Counted from the first letter of the stretch, positions 1 through 9,507 are shown. The stretch: 64,000 nucleotides of DNA from Methanosarcina sp. UBA5 (GCF_002505485.1 NZ_DAVG01000080.1:104419-168418), one strand, 5' to 3'. The notes: generated by a model not told the origin, from the letters alone. Numbers and translations: made by a program.

Positions 1-1
1 T

Positions 2-565
2 ACTACGCTTGAAATTGGTGATTACGTTGTAAGCGACCGCCTCGCAGTGGAGAGAAAGCGCACAGACGACTTTGTAAATTCTCTTATTGATGGAAAGCGT
101 AATCTCTTTGCGCAATTATCGAATCTTACAAGAGTATATGCAAAGCCTGTTCTTATCATTGAAGGAGCAGAACTTTTCACTTCCAGGCAAATTAATCCTA
201 ATGCCATTTACGGCTCCCTGGTATCCATTGCTATCGATTTTGGAGTTTCACTGCTATATTCAAGAGACGAGGAAGAGACCGCTGCAATTTTAAAAGTGCT
301 TGCAAAGCGTGAGCAGATGGAAAATAAACGTGAAGTCAATCCTCACGGAAAAAAGTCAACCAGCACCCTTATTGAACAGCAAGAATATCTGGTCTCTTCG
401 ATCGCAGACATCGGGCCGAAAGCCGCAAGAAACCTTCTTTTGCACTTTGGTTCAGTAGAGGCTGTTATGAAAGCTGATGCCAAAGAACTCAAGGAGGTAA
501 AATTAATAGGGCCAAAAAGAGCAACAAAAATTAGAGAGCTCCTCGAAGCTCCCTATAAAGGATAA
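2..565 (+). CDS. hef: Hef-type helicase/nuclease, C-terminal part (5' end outside window)
   Basis: The reading frame is open from the window edge, so this is the 3' end of a longer gene. The visible 187 residues hold an XPF/ERCC4 nuclease domain with the GD...ERKxxxD signature (VERKRTDDF, codons 16-24) followed by a C-terminal helix-hairpin-helix pair (IADIGPKAARNLLLHFG and IGPKRATKIRELL). Archaeal Hef joins a FANCM-like helicase to this nuclease and processes stalled forks and branched DNA. The GTG at 47 lies inside the conserved nuclease motif and is not a real start. A helicase-less XPF would look the same in this fragment, so Hef is the likelier of two options. Confidence 0.85.
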   Translation, partial: TTLEIGDYVVSDRLAVERKRTDDFVNSLIDGKRNLFAQLSNLTRVYAKPVLIIEGAELFTSRQINPNAIYGSLVSIAIDFGVSLLYSRDEEETAAILKVLAKREQMENKREVNPHGKKSTSTLIEQQEYLVSSIADIGPKAARNLLLHFGSVEAVMKADAKELKEVKLIGPKRATKIRELLEAPYKG

Positions 566-807
566 GTGATGGGAAAAGCAATGAAAAAAGTCAAAATTCT
601 CTAGACTTCTCCTTTTCTTCCCTTGATTGTTCTTTTCTCTCTTTATTTTTTGTTTTTCCTTATTTTCGTTATTTTTTGACTTCTTTTCCCTTTTTCATCA
701 TTTTTTCTTTGTCTCCTTTTTCTCCATCACCTTGTTCCTTTTTTCCTCTTTTTTCGTTACCTTTTGATTTTTTCCCTCTTCTCTTTCTTTTCTTTTTATA
801 CTTACTT
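566..807 (+). terminator. Long pyrimidine-rich tract between convergent genes
   Basis: About 200 bases after the Hef stop are almost pure T and C on the plus strand, with repeated runs of four to six T. The next gene ends on the other strand at 808. T-rich tracts terminate archaeal transcription, so this probably ends hef transcripts. No hairpin is obvious. Confidence 0.45.
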
Positions 808-1497
808 TTATAACTGCTTCAGGCGCTCTATAAGCCCAAGCCCTTTTCCAATTAGTTCTAAATCTTCAGCAATCCTACGCGGGTCTGTTTCATCCTGAAG
901 GGAATCTGCAATATTGACTATCTTTCTGAAGAGAAGGTCTTCCAGTAATTTCCGGTCTCTATGGACTCCGGCTACCTTTGATACTGCAGCTAGTTTTTCT
1001 GCTCTCTCTGAAGGTGCGGCCTGGGTCACAGGAACTGCAGGACCTCTAGGGGAAGAAACTGCAGAAATTCTAGGAACTGTAGAGGCTCTAGGAACTGCAG
1101 GAGCCCTGGGAACTGTAGAGGCTTTCCTTCCTGCCTCTTCAGAAGGTGATACGGGAACTTCCTCTTCAATAGGCTCGATAACTTTTTCCTCTTCGTCGGC
1201 AGTTTCAGAGGTTCTCAACCCGAATCTCGGTTTTTGTCTATGCGCCTGTACTCTCTTTTTAGTCTCAAGAGAAGACTTGTCTTTTTCTGTAGACGGCCCA
1301 GGCTCAGGAGCCTGGACTTCTGCGGCTGATTCCGGAGCTTCTCTCTCTTCCTGGACATCACATATAGGGCAGATTACTCTACCCTGATAACGAAATTTTG
1401 GAGCCCCGCAGACTTTACAATGTTCAGCAAGCATAGTGCCCCCCAGTTCAAGGAAACGTGCTATTCGCTTTACTTTTTTATCTTTTTCAGAATCCAT
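808..1497 (-). CDS. Zinc-ribbon protein of the Sjogren/scleroderma autoantigen 1 (p27-like) family
   Basis: A 229-residue protein. The N-terminal part has a basic helix (KDKKVKRIARFLELGGTM) and a zinc ribbon with Cys27, Cys30, Cys43 and Cys46 (CKVCG...CPIC), the hallmark of the archaeal Auto_anti-p27 family. Residues about 50-170 are low complexity, rich in E, S, P and A, with a degenerate VPRA(S/P) repeat around residues 125-150. The last 60 residues form a predicted helical end (DLLFRKIVNIADSLQ...LGLIERLKQL). The role in archaea is not established; a nucleic-acid or protein adaptor is only an inference. It is monocistronic on this strand. Confidence 0.75.
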   Translation of the reverse strand: MDSEKDKKVKRIARFLELGGTMLAEHCKVCGAPKFRYQGRVICPICDVQEEREAPESAAEVQAPEPGPSTEKDKSSLETKKRVQAHRQKPRFGLRTSETADEEEKVIEPIEEEVPVSPSEEAGRKASTVPRAPAVPRASTVPRISAVSSPRGPAVPVTQAAPSERAEKLAAVSKVAGVHRDRKLLEDLLFRKIVNIADSLQDETDPRRIAEDLELIGKGLGLIERLKQL

Positions 1498-1775
1498 AGA
1501 TCTGACTTCCTTTGTTCACAGCTTCTTATGCATTTGCTTCTCACTTATTTTATAAAATTTTTCCTGTAGCTCGCTTTATATGAGACTAATTTATCTTGTG
1601 TAAATCAGAAAAATGAAACTCAGAAAAATGAAGCAAACACAGAATCACAATGGGAAGACCCCTAAAGCTGACGACTTTAAAAATCACCGATAATATTTTA
1701 TATAACATGCCTGTCTTAGACTAATCTATATTAGCTCTAATTTTTATATCATAATTGACTGCGAAGGTGATTCGA

Positions 1776-2048
1776 ATGTCATCAAATGAATCAGCAGAAG
1801 TTATAAAACAATGTCTTCAGGTCCTAGAAAATATAACCAGTGATTCTTCAGTTCCTAGAAATATCAGGCGTTCCGTGAATGAAATTATGGACATACTGAA
1901 CAACGAGTCCGAACCTCTCTTTCTTAGAGCAGCATCAAGTATTTCCATTCTCGAAGATGTAAGCAATGATCCTAACCTTCCTCTACACACAAGAACTTTG
2001 ATATGGAACCTCTCAAGCCAGCTCGAGACCATTCCTGTAGATGAATAA
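1776..2048 (+). CDS. UPF0147 family protein
   Basis: A 90-residue all-helical protein matching the archaeal UPF0147 family (MSSNESAEVIKQ, then VPRNIRRSVNEIMDILN and EPLFLRAASSISILEDVSNDPNLP). Function is unknown. I take the ATG at 1776 because GAAGGTGAT at 1763-1771 gives a good ribosome binding site at normal spacing; a TTG at 1755 in the same frame lies upstream of that site. It stands alone, with a 640-base spacer after it. Confidence 0.85.
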   Translation: MSSNESAEVIKQCLQVLENITSDSSVPRNIRRSVNEIMDILNNESEPLFLRAASSISILEDVSNDPNLPLHTRTLIWNLSSQLETIPVDE

Positions 2049-2688
2049 TACAGACATAGATTCTTAAAATATAAAACAAAATTTATGCGGGAGCACAGGC
2101 TGATAATCGATAAGCTCCGAGAAAACATCTCTTGAGATGATCCTGTTAAAAAATCCCGAACTCTGACTAATTCTAAAAAAAGAACCGAAAGGTAACAACC
2201 TTACTATTCTATTAGCTACCTCTAGCTGATTTTGGAATTGTCTTCAGGAAGTTAGAGGATATCGACAAGGAAAAAACCTTTTTCCTTCTTTTTTATATCT
2301 TTTCTCAGGAACTGGACTAGACCTCTGGATCTTAAAATCGGATTATAAGTTGACTCAAGATATAAGATAAATGAATAGAAAAGAGTGGAAAAAGATAGAA
2401 TGGAAAAATGATAGAGAAAAGGTAAAAATTTAAAGAATTTCAAACCTAGATGTAACTCGGACTATAATCGGACTATAAAAGAGGAAAATTTAAGGGATTC
2501 TAAATTCAGTCTATACAGGGAAAAAAAATTTATTTATAGACACCAGATATTTGAAGAGAATTTCTCAGACGAAATTTTAGAACTCTGGAAAATATATAAA
2601 AATTAATAATTATTTTAATTTTAAGCCAGAAATTAGTTTTTAGGCAGAAAAGTCAATCGTGTAAAGGCTGAGAAGCATTAAAGGGGGT
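2049..2688. other. 640-base intergenic region with translin promoter
   Basis: No gene is seen. The stretch is AT-rich with A and T runs. A TATA-like element (aatatataaaaa, about 2590-2602) stands about 95 bases before the translin start and is the best promoter candidate. No stable hairpin or repeat is obvious. Confidence 0.4.
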
Positions 2689-3324
2689 ATGAAAATCGTG
2701 CTTGAAGAAATTTCTGCCCGGATAGGAGAAAATTTTGAAGCCAAGGACAGTATAAGGGAAGAGGGATTGAAGACTTCCCGGGAAGTTGTCAGGGAATGCA
2801 GGACAGCATCATTTGCTCTGCACAGCCAGGACTTTAAAAAGGCAGATCGATGTATCAAAACCGCGAAACAAGCGCTTGAGAAACTTGAGGTTCTTTTCGA
2901 AGGGCATGCTGACATTTATTATGCAGGCTTTGTAGAACATGCCCAGCAGGAATATTCGGAGGTTTCAGTCCTCAGCAGCCTGCTGAAGGAAGAAGGAGAA
3001 AATATTCCTTCCCCTGAAGAGTTAAGAGTCGAATATGCAGCCTATCTTAACGGGCTTGGGGACGTTGTCGGAGAGCTTAGAAGGCATGTTCTGGACCTTA
3101 TAAGGAAAGAATCCTTTGAGAAAGCCGAAGTGTTTTTAGGTATCATGGAAAATATCCATGCAGTGCTTATGGACTTTGACTACCCTGATGCCATAACCGG
3201 AGGACTGAGGCGAAAAACCGACGTATCCCGCTCCTTAATAGAAAAGACGCGCGGTGATGTTGTTAATGCAATTGGTCAGAAAAAGCTTGAGACTGCGATG
3301 CGAAATCTGGAGTCCAAACTTTAG
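2689..3324 (+). CDS. Translin family RNA/DNA-binding protein
   Basis: A 211-residue helical protein of the translin family; the fold is recognised from the KDSIREEGLKTSREVVREC start, the middle helices (DIYYAGFVEHAQQEYSEVS) and the YLNGLGDVVGELRRHVLD and MENIHAVLMDFDYPDAITGGLRRKTDVSR segments. Translins are ring-forming single-strand nucleic-acid binders, and some are endoribonucleases with an acidic catalytic triad. Whether this one is catalytic cannot be judged here. The start ATG follows AAGGGGGT at close spacing. A 299-base spacer separates it from sepS, so it is probably a separate unit. Confidence 0.85.
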   Translation: MKIVLEEISARIGENFEAKDSIREEGLKTSREVVRECRTASFALHSQDFKKADRCIKTAKQALEKLEVLFEGHADIYYAGFVEHAQQEYSEVSVLSSLLKEEGENIPSPEELRVEYAAYLNGLGDVVGELRRHVLDLIRKESFEKAEVFLGIMENIHAVLMDFDYPDAITGGLRRKTDVSRSLIEKTRGDVVNAIGQKKLETAMRNLESKL

Positions 3325-3562
3325 ATAGCCTTGGATAAAAGAATGCTTAAACATCAAGCAAATCAGCGCTTTTGAACCGCAAAAGTTAAAGTTAGTCTTA
3401 AAACGCAATCTACTGATATACAGCTCACCCGATAACTGTTAAATCGTTGATTATTTTAACAATTATCTAGCCGTCCGGTAGATTAACTGTTTAAACTTTG
3501 TAATTTAGAATTTCCAAGTTAATCAATTTAGGATTACAGTTGACAGCTTATAATTACAGTTA

Positions 3563-3602
3563 AGATTTAGAATTCCAATAAGACAGATTTAGAATTCCAA
3601 TA
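3563..3602 (+). repeat. 18-bp direct repeat in front of sepS
   Basis: AGATTTAGAATTCCAATA occurs perfectly at 3563-3580 and 3585-3602, with four bases between. A weaker copy (aatttagaatttccaa) lies near 3500. The second copy ends 21 bases before the sepS ATG, so the pair overlaps the likely promoter or leader. Confidence 0.7.
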
Positions 3603-3623
3603 ATCTATTATAAGAGGATACGT

Positions 3624-5243
3624 ATGAAATTTGATCCGGAAAAAATAAAAAGGGACGCTAAAGAGAACTTCGACCTTACCTGGAACGAGGGCAAAAAGCT
3701 GGTCAAGACATCTACCCTGAACGAACGTTATCCCAGGACTACTCTGAGATATGGAAAAGCCCATCCCGTTTACGATACTATCCAGAAACTCAGAGAAGCC
3801 TATTTAAGAATGGGCTTTGAAGAGATGATGAACCCTCTGATAGTGGATGATAAAGAGGTACACAAACAGTTCGGAAGCGAAGCTCTTGCAGTCCTGGATC
3901 GCTGTTTCTATCTTGCAGGTCTGCCAAGGCCAAACGTTGGAATTTCCGATGAGCGCACCGCAGAGGTAAAAGAGATTCTCGGAGATATAGGCGACGATGG
4001 GGTAGAAAAGATAAGACAGGTTCTCCATTCGTATAAAAAAGGAAAGATAGAAGGAGACGACCTTGTACCCGAGATTTCAGCAGTGCTTGGCGTTTCGGAC
4101 GCTCTTGTTGCCGATATGCTTGACAAGGTTTTCCCGGAATTTAAAGAGCTTGTACCCCAGGCAAGCACAAAGACACTCCGCAGCCACATGACCAGCGGAT
4201 GGTTCATTTCTCTCGGTGCCCTCCTTGAAAGACAAGAGCCTCCATTCCACTTCTTCTCTGTAGACCGCTGCTTCAGGCGAGAACAGCAGGAGGATGCCTC
4301 AAGACTCATGACCTATTATTCGGCTTCCTGCGTAATTATGGACGAAAACGTGACTGTTGACCACGGTAAAGCCGTTGCAGAAGGGCTCCTTTCCCAGTTT
4401 GGCTTTGAAAAATTCATTTTCAGGCCAGATGAGAAACGCAGCAAATACTACATTCCTGACACTCAGACCGAGGTATTTGCCTTCCACCCGAAACTTGTGG
4501 GCTCTAACTCAAAGTATTCGGATGGTTGGATCGAGGTTGCAACTTTTGGAATTTATTCTCCAACAGCCCTGGCACAGTACGATATTCCATATCCTGTAAT
4601 GAATCTCGGGCTTGGAGTAGAAAGGCTGGCGATGATCCTTCACGATGCTCCAGATGTCCGCTCCCTTACCTACCCGCAGATTCCTCAGTATACCGAATGG
4701 GAAATGTCAGATGGTGAACTTGCAAAACAGGTTTTCGTAGACAAGATGCCTGAGACTCCAGAAGGGCTCGCAATTGCAGCCGCCATCGTTTCCCAGTGCG
4801 AGTTGCATGGAGAAGAACCAAGTCCTTGTGAATTTCCTGCCTGGGAAGGAGAAGTTTGCGGGAGGAAAGTAAAAGTTTCCGTAATCGAGCCTGAAGAAAA
4901 TACAAAGCTTTGCGGACCTGCAGCTTTTAATGAGGTTGTAGCTTATCAGGGAGATATAATGGGAATTCCAAACATCAAGAAATGGCAAAAAGCCTTTGAG
5001 AACCATTCTGCAAGGGCAGGAATTCGTTTTATAGAAGCATTTGCAGCCCAGGCTGCTAGGGAAATTGAAGAAGCTGCCCTGTCAGGAGCAACTGAGCATA
5101 TAGTCAGGGTAAGAATTACCAAAGTTCCCTCGGAAGTTAACCTGAGAATAGGCTCTGTTGCCCAGCGTTATATTACGGGCAAAAATAAAAAAATAGATAT
5201 GAGGGGCCCAGTTTTCACATCTGTAAAAGCGGAATTCGTGTGA
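3624..5243 (+). CDS. sepS: O-phosphoserine--tRNA(Cys) ligase (SepRS)
   Basis: A 539-residue class II aminoacyl-tRNA synthetase that charges tRNA-Cys with O-phosphoserine; SepCysS then converts this to Cys-tRNA, the route methanogens use for cysteine. The N-terminus (MKFDPEKIKRDAKENFDLTW) and the catalytic core (SHMTSGWFISL; class II motif 2 FRREQQEDASRLMTYY; motif 3 LGLGVERLAMIL) match the family over its usual length of about 540. The ATG follows AAGAGGATACGT. The stop overlaps a possible GTG start of the DUF169 gene, so the two are cotranscribed. SepCysS is not in this window. Confidence 0.97.
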   Translation: MKFDPEKIKRDAKENFDLTWNEGKKLVKTSTLNERYPRTTLRYGKAHPVYDTIQKLREAYLRMGFEEMMNPLIVDDKEVHKQFGSEALAVLDRCFYLAGLPRPNVGISDERTAEVKEILGDIGDDGVEKIRQVLHSYKKGKIEGDDLVPEISAVLGVSDALVADMLDKVFPEFKELVPQASTKTLRSHMTSGWFISLGALLERQEPPFHFFSVDRCFRREQQEDASRLMTYYSASCVIMDENVTVDHGKAVAEGLLSQFGFEKFIFRPDEKRSKYYIPDTQTEVFAFHPKLVGSNSKYSDGWIEVATFGIYSPTALAQYDIPYPVMNLGLGVERLAMILHDAPDVRSLTYPQIPQYTEWEMSDGELAKQVFVDKMPETPEGLAIAAAIVSQCELHGEEPSPCEFPAWEGEVCGRKVKVSVIEPEENTKLCGPAAFNEVVAYQGDIMGIPNIKKWQKAFENHSARAGIRFIEAFAAQAAREIEEAALSGATEHIVRVRITKVPSEVNLRIGSVAQRYITGKNKKIDMRGPVFTSVKAEFV

Positions 5244-5269
5244 AGACCAGAAAAACAGGAGCACACTAT

Positions 5270-6010
5270 ATGCACGATCAAAGCCCTTTTTCAAAGTATC
5301 CAGAACTCAGCCGGCTGATGGAGACCGGCGAGCCTGTGTGTGTGACCTTCGAAACAGAGCACGAAATTGGGCGTAAAGTCGGGAGTAAAGCCGGGCATGA
5401 AATTGAAAAGAATATCGAGGGAGAAGCTGAGGAAAGAGTAGCTAATATAGGAGACGAAAGGTTTCCTGAAAAATCCCGTTTTCTTTTTTGTGAACTTGTG
5501 CAGAAAGCCCGTATGGGAGAAGAGTTCCTAATTTCGGGACAGAGCTGCTCTCCGGGAGATTATGTGCTTGGCTTTTCTGAAAAGAGCCCTGCTGCATACT
5601 ACCAGAATTCCGGCAGATATAAAGACTCGCAGGCTGCAGAAAATGCAGCATTATCGCTCCCGAGATTGAAAAAAAAGTTTTGCGTTATAAGAGTAGAGCC
5701 CTTGTCCCTGAATAAAGGTAGTTTTGATGTGCTGATTCTTTTCCTGAAGCCCGAAAAGGCTATGCGTATTGTTCAGGCCAGTGCTTATTCCAAAGGGAAA
5801 AGAACAGTACTGGATACAATGGGCGCAGCTTCAATCTGCGGAGACTGTACCGTACTTGCATACAAGCAAGGTATGGGCCTATCTTTCGGGTGCAAGGGAT
5901 CGAGAAAGCATAGCGGATATGAAGATTTTGAAGTTCCGCTTGGGCTTTCTTTTGAGAAAACAGCCGAAATAGAAGAGGCGCTTTCAACACTTCCGGAAAC
6001 ACGGGAGTAA
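5270..6010 (+). CDS. DUF169 family protein
   Basis: A protein of about 246 residues resembling DUF169 (COG2043): KARMGEEFLISGQSCSPGDYVLGF, then YYQNSGRYKDSQAAENAALSLPRL, ending with a Cys-containing segment (GAASICGDCTVLAYKQGMGLSFGCKGSR). I prefer the ATG at 5270 because CAGGAG sits about 10 bases before it; a GTG at 5240 in frame overlaps the sepS stop and would add ten non-conserved residues. Function is unknown. Conserved cysteines may bind metal or an Fe-S cluster (inference). Tight linkage to sepS suggests a link to cysteine or sulfur use. Confidence 0.75.
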   Translation: MHDQSPFSKYPELSRLMETGEPVCVTFETEHEIGRKVGSKAGHEIEKNIEGEAEERVANIGDERFPEKSRFLFCELVQKARMGEEFLISGQSCSPGDYVLGFSEKSPAAYYQNSGRYKDSQAAENAALSLPRLKKKFCVIRVEPLSLNKGSFDVLILFLKPEKAMRIVQASAYSKGKRTVLDTMGAASICGDCTVLAYKQGMGLSFGCKGSRKHSGYEDFEVPLGLSFEKTAEIEEALSTLPETRE

Positions 6011-6158
6011 GAAACATAATGCAAGTATTTCTGGTTTCCGAGAAAGAGTAAAGAACCTTGAAATTATTTCCTTTTATAGTGGCCAATCTTCCAGAAATTA
6101 GGAAGAAGCCGCATTCCAGAATGGATAAGCAACCTACTCTTTTAGAACTCGTTTAGTA

Positions 6159-6182
6159 TGAAAGTGCTTTCAAGTACTTTCA
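6159..6182. promoter_or_regulatory. Near-perfect inverted repeat upstream of the thermosome gene
   Basis: TGAAAGTGCTT and AAGTACTTTCA form an 11-bp inverted repeat around a two-base centre, with one G/A position off. It lies 149 bases after the DUF169 stop and 255 before the thermosome start. It could be an operator or a hairpin ending the sepS transcript; there is no T tract directly after it. Confidence 0.4.
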
Positions 6183-6356
6183 CTTATTTGTGCTCGTTAT
6201 TCGGAGAATTTCATGTTCGATTTTTTTGAAAAATCTGCAACAGGATGCATGTGTTTATCTCCATTAAAAACCGGCACGAAATTGATTTATCCGGCTCTTA
6301 TTTAAGAGAAGCAAATAAGTAAAATCCCTATTATCCAGAGCTACCAGTGGGATGAA

Positions 6357-6364
6357 TTTATATA
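6357..6364 (+). promoter_or_regulatory. TATA box of the thermosome gene
   Basis: TTTATATA preceded by a purine-rich stretch lies about 73 bases before the gene's ATG. An initiation point near 6385-6390 would leave a leader of about 50 bases ending in the GGAGGA ribosome binding site. Confidence 0.5.
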
Positions 6365-6436
6365 GAAGTACAAACATGTAAAATGCGATTTTAATTGCAG
6401 AGCTATTTCAAACTTACACTAATGGAGGATTAAATC

Positions 6437-8107
6437 ATGGCAGGACAGCCAATATTCATTTTAAAAGAAGGAAGTAAACGAACCAGAGGCAGGGATGCCC
6501 AGAGTAACAATATCATGGCTGCAAAAGCAGTAGCTGAAGCAGTCAGAACAACCCTTGGTCCCAAGGGCATGGACAAAATGCTCGTGGACTCCATGGGCGA
6601 TGTGGTTATTACAAACGACGGGGCAACCATCCTCAAAGAAATGGACATCGAACACCCTGCAGCAAAGATGGTAGTGGAAGTAGCCAAGACTCAGGATGAA
6701 GAAGTCGGCGATGGAACCACCAGTGCAGCTGTAGTCGCAGGGGAACTCTTAAAGAAAGCAGAGGACTTAATCGAGCAGGAGATCCACCCGACAATTATCG
6801 CATCAGGGTACAGGCTTGCAGCCGAAAAAGCCGTAGAAGTCCTGAACTCCCTTGCAATGACAGTAGAACTGTCCAACCGTGACCTGCTTGTCAGCATTGC
6901 TGAAACCGCAATGACTGGAAAAGGTGCAGAGTCCTCCAAAAAGCTCCTCTCAGGAATTGCCGTAGATGCTGTAACAAGTGTTGTAGACACAAACGGAAAA
7001 AACAGTGTTGACAGAGATAATATCAACGTTGTTAAGAAAGTCGGCGGTAAGGTAGAGGATTCCGAGCTTATTCGGGGCATGATCATTGATAAGGAAAGAA
7101 TCCACCCCAACATGCCTGAAAAAGTTAAGGACGCAAAAATCATTCTTCTCAACAGTGCAATCGAACTCAAGGACACCGAAGTAGATGCAGAAATCTCTAT
7201 AACCTCTCCTGACCAGCTCCAGTCCTTCCTTGACCAGGAAGAGCAGATGCTGAAGAAGATCGTCCAGAAAGTTATCGGCAGTGGAGCAAATGTTGTCTTC
7301 TGCCAGAAGGGAATTGAAGAGCTTGCCCAGCACTACCTTGCAAAAGCAGGTATCTTTGCTGTCCGCAGAGTTAAGAAGAGCGACATGGAAAAACTCGCAA
7401 GAGCAACAGGCGGCAAACTCATTACCAACATGGACGAAATCGCTCCCGAAGACCTCGGATACGCAGGACTCGTGGAAGAGAAAAAGGTTGGCGGCGACAA
7501 CATGACCTTTGTCACAGGCTGCAACAACCCGAAGGCTGTAACAATCCTGCTGCGCGGCGGCACAGAGCATGTAGTTGACAGTATCACCAGTGCTCTTGAA
7601 GATGCCCTGCGTGTGGTTGGAGTTGCAATCGAGGACGGAAAGCTTGTTGCAGGCGGCGGTTCCCCTGAAGTTGAAGTTGCACTCAGGCTCCAGGAATACG
7701 CAGCAACCCTTGAAGGCAGAGAACAGCTTGCAGTCAAGGCCTATGCCGAAGCTCTCGAAGTTATTCCGAGAACTCTTGCAGAGAATGCAGGGCTTGACCC
7801 CATTGACATGCTCATGGAACTTCGTTCCCAGCATGAAAAGGGCGTAAAGACAGCAGGACTCGATGTTTTCGAAGGCAAAGTTGTTGACATGTGGGAAAAC
7901 TTCGTAGTTGAGCCTCTCAGAGTCAAAACCCAGGTTATTAATGCAGCTACAGAATCTGCAGTTATGATCCTCAGGATCGACGATATTATAGCTTCTACCC
8001 GTACAGCCCCAGGCCCAGAAGAAATGGGCGGAATGCCAGGCGGAATGCCTCCAGGAATGGGTGGAATGCCTCCAGGAATGGGTGGAATGCCTCCAGGAAT
8101 GATGTAA
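6437..8107 (+). CDS. thsA: Thermosome subunit (group II chaperonin)
   Basis: A 556-residue group II chaperonin subunit; these form eight-membered double rings that fold proteins using ATP. Diagnostic segments are LGPKGMDKMLVDSMGDVVITNDGATIL, the ATPase GDGTTS motif (about residue 93) and the late VVEPLRVKTQVINAATESAVMILRIDD. The C-terminus is a glycine-methionine tail with GMPPGMG repeated three times, projecting into the folding chamber in the family. Strong GGAGG before the ATG. Other subunits are not in the window, so the letter A is a convention rather than proven. Confidence 0.95.
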   Translation: MAGQPIFILKEGSKRTRGRDAQSNNIMAAKAVAEAVRTTLGPKGMDKMLVDSMGDVVITNDGATILKEMDIEHPAAKMVVEVAKTQDEEVGDGTTSAAVVAGELLKKAEDLIEQEIHPTIIASGYRLAAEKAVEVLNSLAMTVELSNRDLLVSIAETAMTGKGAESSKKLLSGIAVDAVTSVVDTNGKNSVDRDNINVVKKVGGKVEDSELIRGMIIDKERIHPNMPEKVKDAKIILLNSAIELKDTEVDAEISITSPDQLQSFLDQEEQMLKKIVQKVIGSGANVVFCQKGIEELAQHYLAKAGIFAVRRVKKSDMEKLARATGGKLITNMDEIAPEDLGYAGLVEEKKVGGDNMTFVTGCNNPKAVTILLRGGTEHVVDSITSALEDALRVVGVAIEDGKLVAGGGSPEVEVALRLQEYAATLEGREQLAVKAYAEALEVIPRTLAENAGLDPIDMLMELRSQHEKGVKTAGLDVFEGKVVDMWENFVVEPLRVKTQVINAATESAVMILRIDDIIASTRTAPGPEEMGGMPGGMPPGMGGMPPGMGGMPPGMM

Positions 8108-8148
8108 TCCGGAGAAGTAACAAAACCATTTTGGGATAAACAGGAAAA

Positions 8149-8178
8149 GGCACGGTTTTCAAACCATGCCCTCCTTTT
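8149..8178 (+). terminator. Terminator hairpin after the thermosome gene
   Basis: ggcacggttt (8149-8158) pairs with aaaccatgcc (8161-8170), one mismatch, followed by ctcctttt. It lies 42 bases after the thermosome stop. Confidence 0.6.
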
Positions 8179-8385
8179 AGCCTTTAAAATTGAAGTCTGA
8201 AAAACTCTGTTCCGGTCTTTCACCGGAAATCCATGTGAATCTCCACGTAAATCTACTTTTTTCAGACTTTTTCAGGCTTTTTCAAGGTTATTTAGGCTAT
8301 TTAGGTTTTTAGAATTCAGAAACACAGAGCTCCTTACCTAGCTTTTAGAGGATTTTGTACTCACCTCACTTTACAGACTTTGTAC

Positions 8386-9507
8386 TCACTTCTTTTCAAG
8401 ACAATTAAGAATATCCTCAGCTCTGAATTTTGTTTTTATAATTCTCGTCCTGCCTCTCTGACCCTTTCCGGTAAAGTCTGCATCTACGTAGTTAAGCACC
8501 TGGAGCTTGTTGACAATCCCATAAAAGCGAGTATATCCAAGCTGGGTTAATTCATGGAAGGACTTGTAAAGTTCACCTGCCTGGATTTCTCCTCTTTTTG
8601 CTATTAGCTCAAGCAGGTGTTTTTCAGGACCTGGCAGGAGGCTTATACCCCTACAGAGATGAAGCAGTTTGGATGCTTCGTAAGCTTTTTCCACATCTTC
8701 AGAAGATATTGTACGGCTGCCCCTGCGTTCGGCGTTAAAACCGGAACGTTTTAGAAGGTCAATTCCAACCCTGAGATCTCCGGTCCTTTCTACATACGAG
8801 ACCACAAGTTCAAGTAACTCGTCAGAAATTACCTTCGGATAAAAGCCGTATTTTACGCGGTCTTTAAGAATATCAAGAATTTCGGTACTGCCGTATATCG
8901 GGAAAGGAATATCTTCAGGGAGGAAGACCGAATTCACCCTGGAATCCAGGCAGTAAAGGTCCGAGGCATCATTTACGATCCCGATTACCCCTATCTTTGT
9001 TCCGGGGTACTGCTCATGCGCCCTTAAAAGCGAGTACATTACCTCATTGGCATGCCCTTCATAGCAGAGATAATTGAGGTCATCCAGAGCAACAAGCAGA
9101 ACCTTCTCGGAAGAGACAAGAAAATTAACAACGGTTTCAAAGATTTTCCTGAACGCAATTCCCGAATTGGGAGGAGAAATTCCAAAAAGCTTTCTGTAAA
9201 TCCTGGACATTACCGCAAAGCGTGTAGAATCAATCTGGCAGTTGACTTTGACGGTAACGACACCAGTTGCATGGGCTTCAACTTCCCCGAATACCTTCAT
9301 AACTGCACTGGTCTTTCCTGTTCCAGGAGGACCTACAAGCAAACAATTCAAAGGCCGCATACCGCGCAGGGCTGGCTTGAGTGCAAATCTGAGCCCATTC
9401 AATTGTGACTCCCTATGGGGGAAATATTCAGGGAGATAATCAGGCTCAAGCACCGACGGGTCCTTAAATAGGGTCTCATCCCAAAGTAGTATGTCATTAC
9501 CTGTCAA
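8386..9507 (-). CDS. cdc6: Orc1/Cdc6-type replication initiator
   Basis: A 373-residue AAA+ protein. Walker A is GPPGTGKTSAVMK (about residues 60-72); Walker B is LLVALDDLNYL, with Asp-Asp where many relatives have Asp-Glu; sensor-2 segment GDLRVGIDLLKRS; the last 80 residues form a winged helix (LAKRGEIQAGELYKSFHEL...GYTRFYGIVNKLQ). Such proteins bind origin repeats and load the MCM helicase. Methanosarcina genomes are known to carry two paralogues; this looks like the one with a DD Walker B. The start ATG follows an AGG-containing leader. Upstream is an 831-base AT-rich spacer. Confidence 0.9.
   Translation of the reverse strand: MTGNDILLWDETLFKDPSVLEPDYLPEYFPHRESQLNGLRFALKPALRGMRPLNCLLVGPPGTGKTSAVMKVFGEVEAHATGVVTVKVNCQIDSTRFAVMSRIYRKLFGISPPNSGIAFRKIFETVVNFLVSSEKVLLVALDDLNYLCYEGHANEVMYSLLRAHEQYPGTKIGVIGIVNDASDLYCLDSRVNSVFLPEDIPFPIYGSTEILDILKDRVKYGFYPKVISDELLELVVSYVERTGDLRVGIDLLKRSGFNAERRGSRTISSEDVEKAYEASKLLHLCRGISLLPGPEKHLLELIAKRGEIQAGELYKSFHELTQLGYTRFYGIVNKLQVLNYVDADFTGKGQRGRTRIIKTKFRAEDILNCLEKK

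Noticed and set aside
914..1387. 157-codon plus-strand frame
   Set aside because: Antisense shadow of the low-complexity middle of the zinc-ribbon gene.
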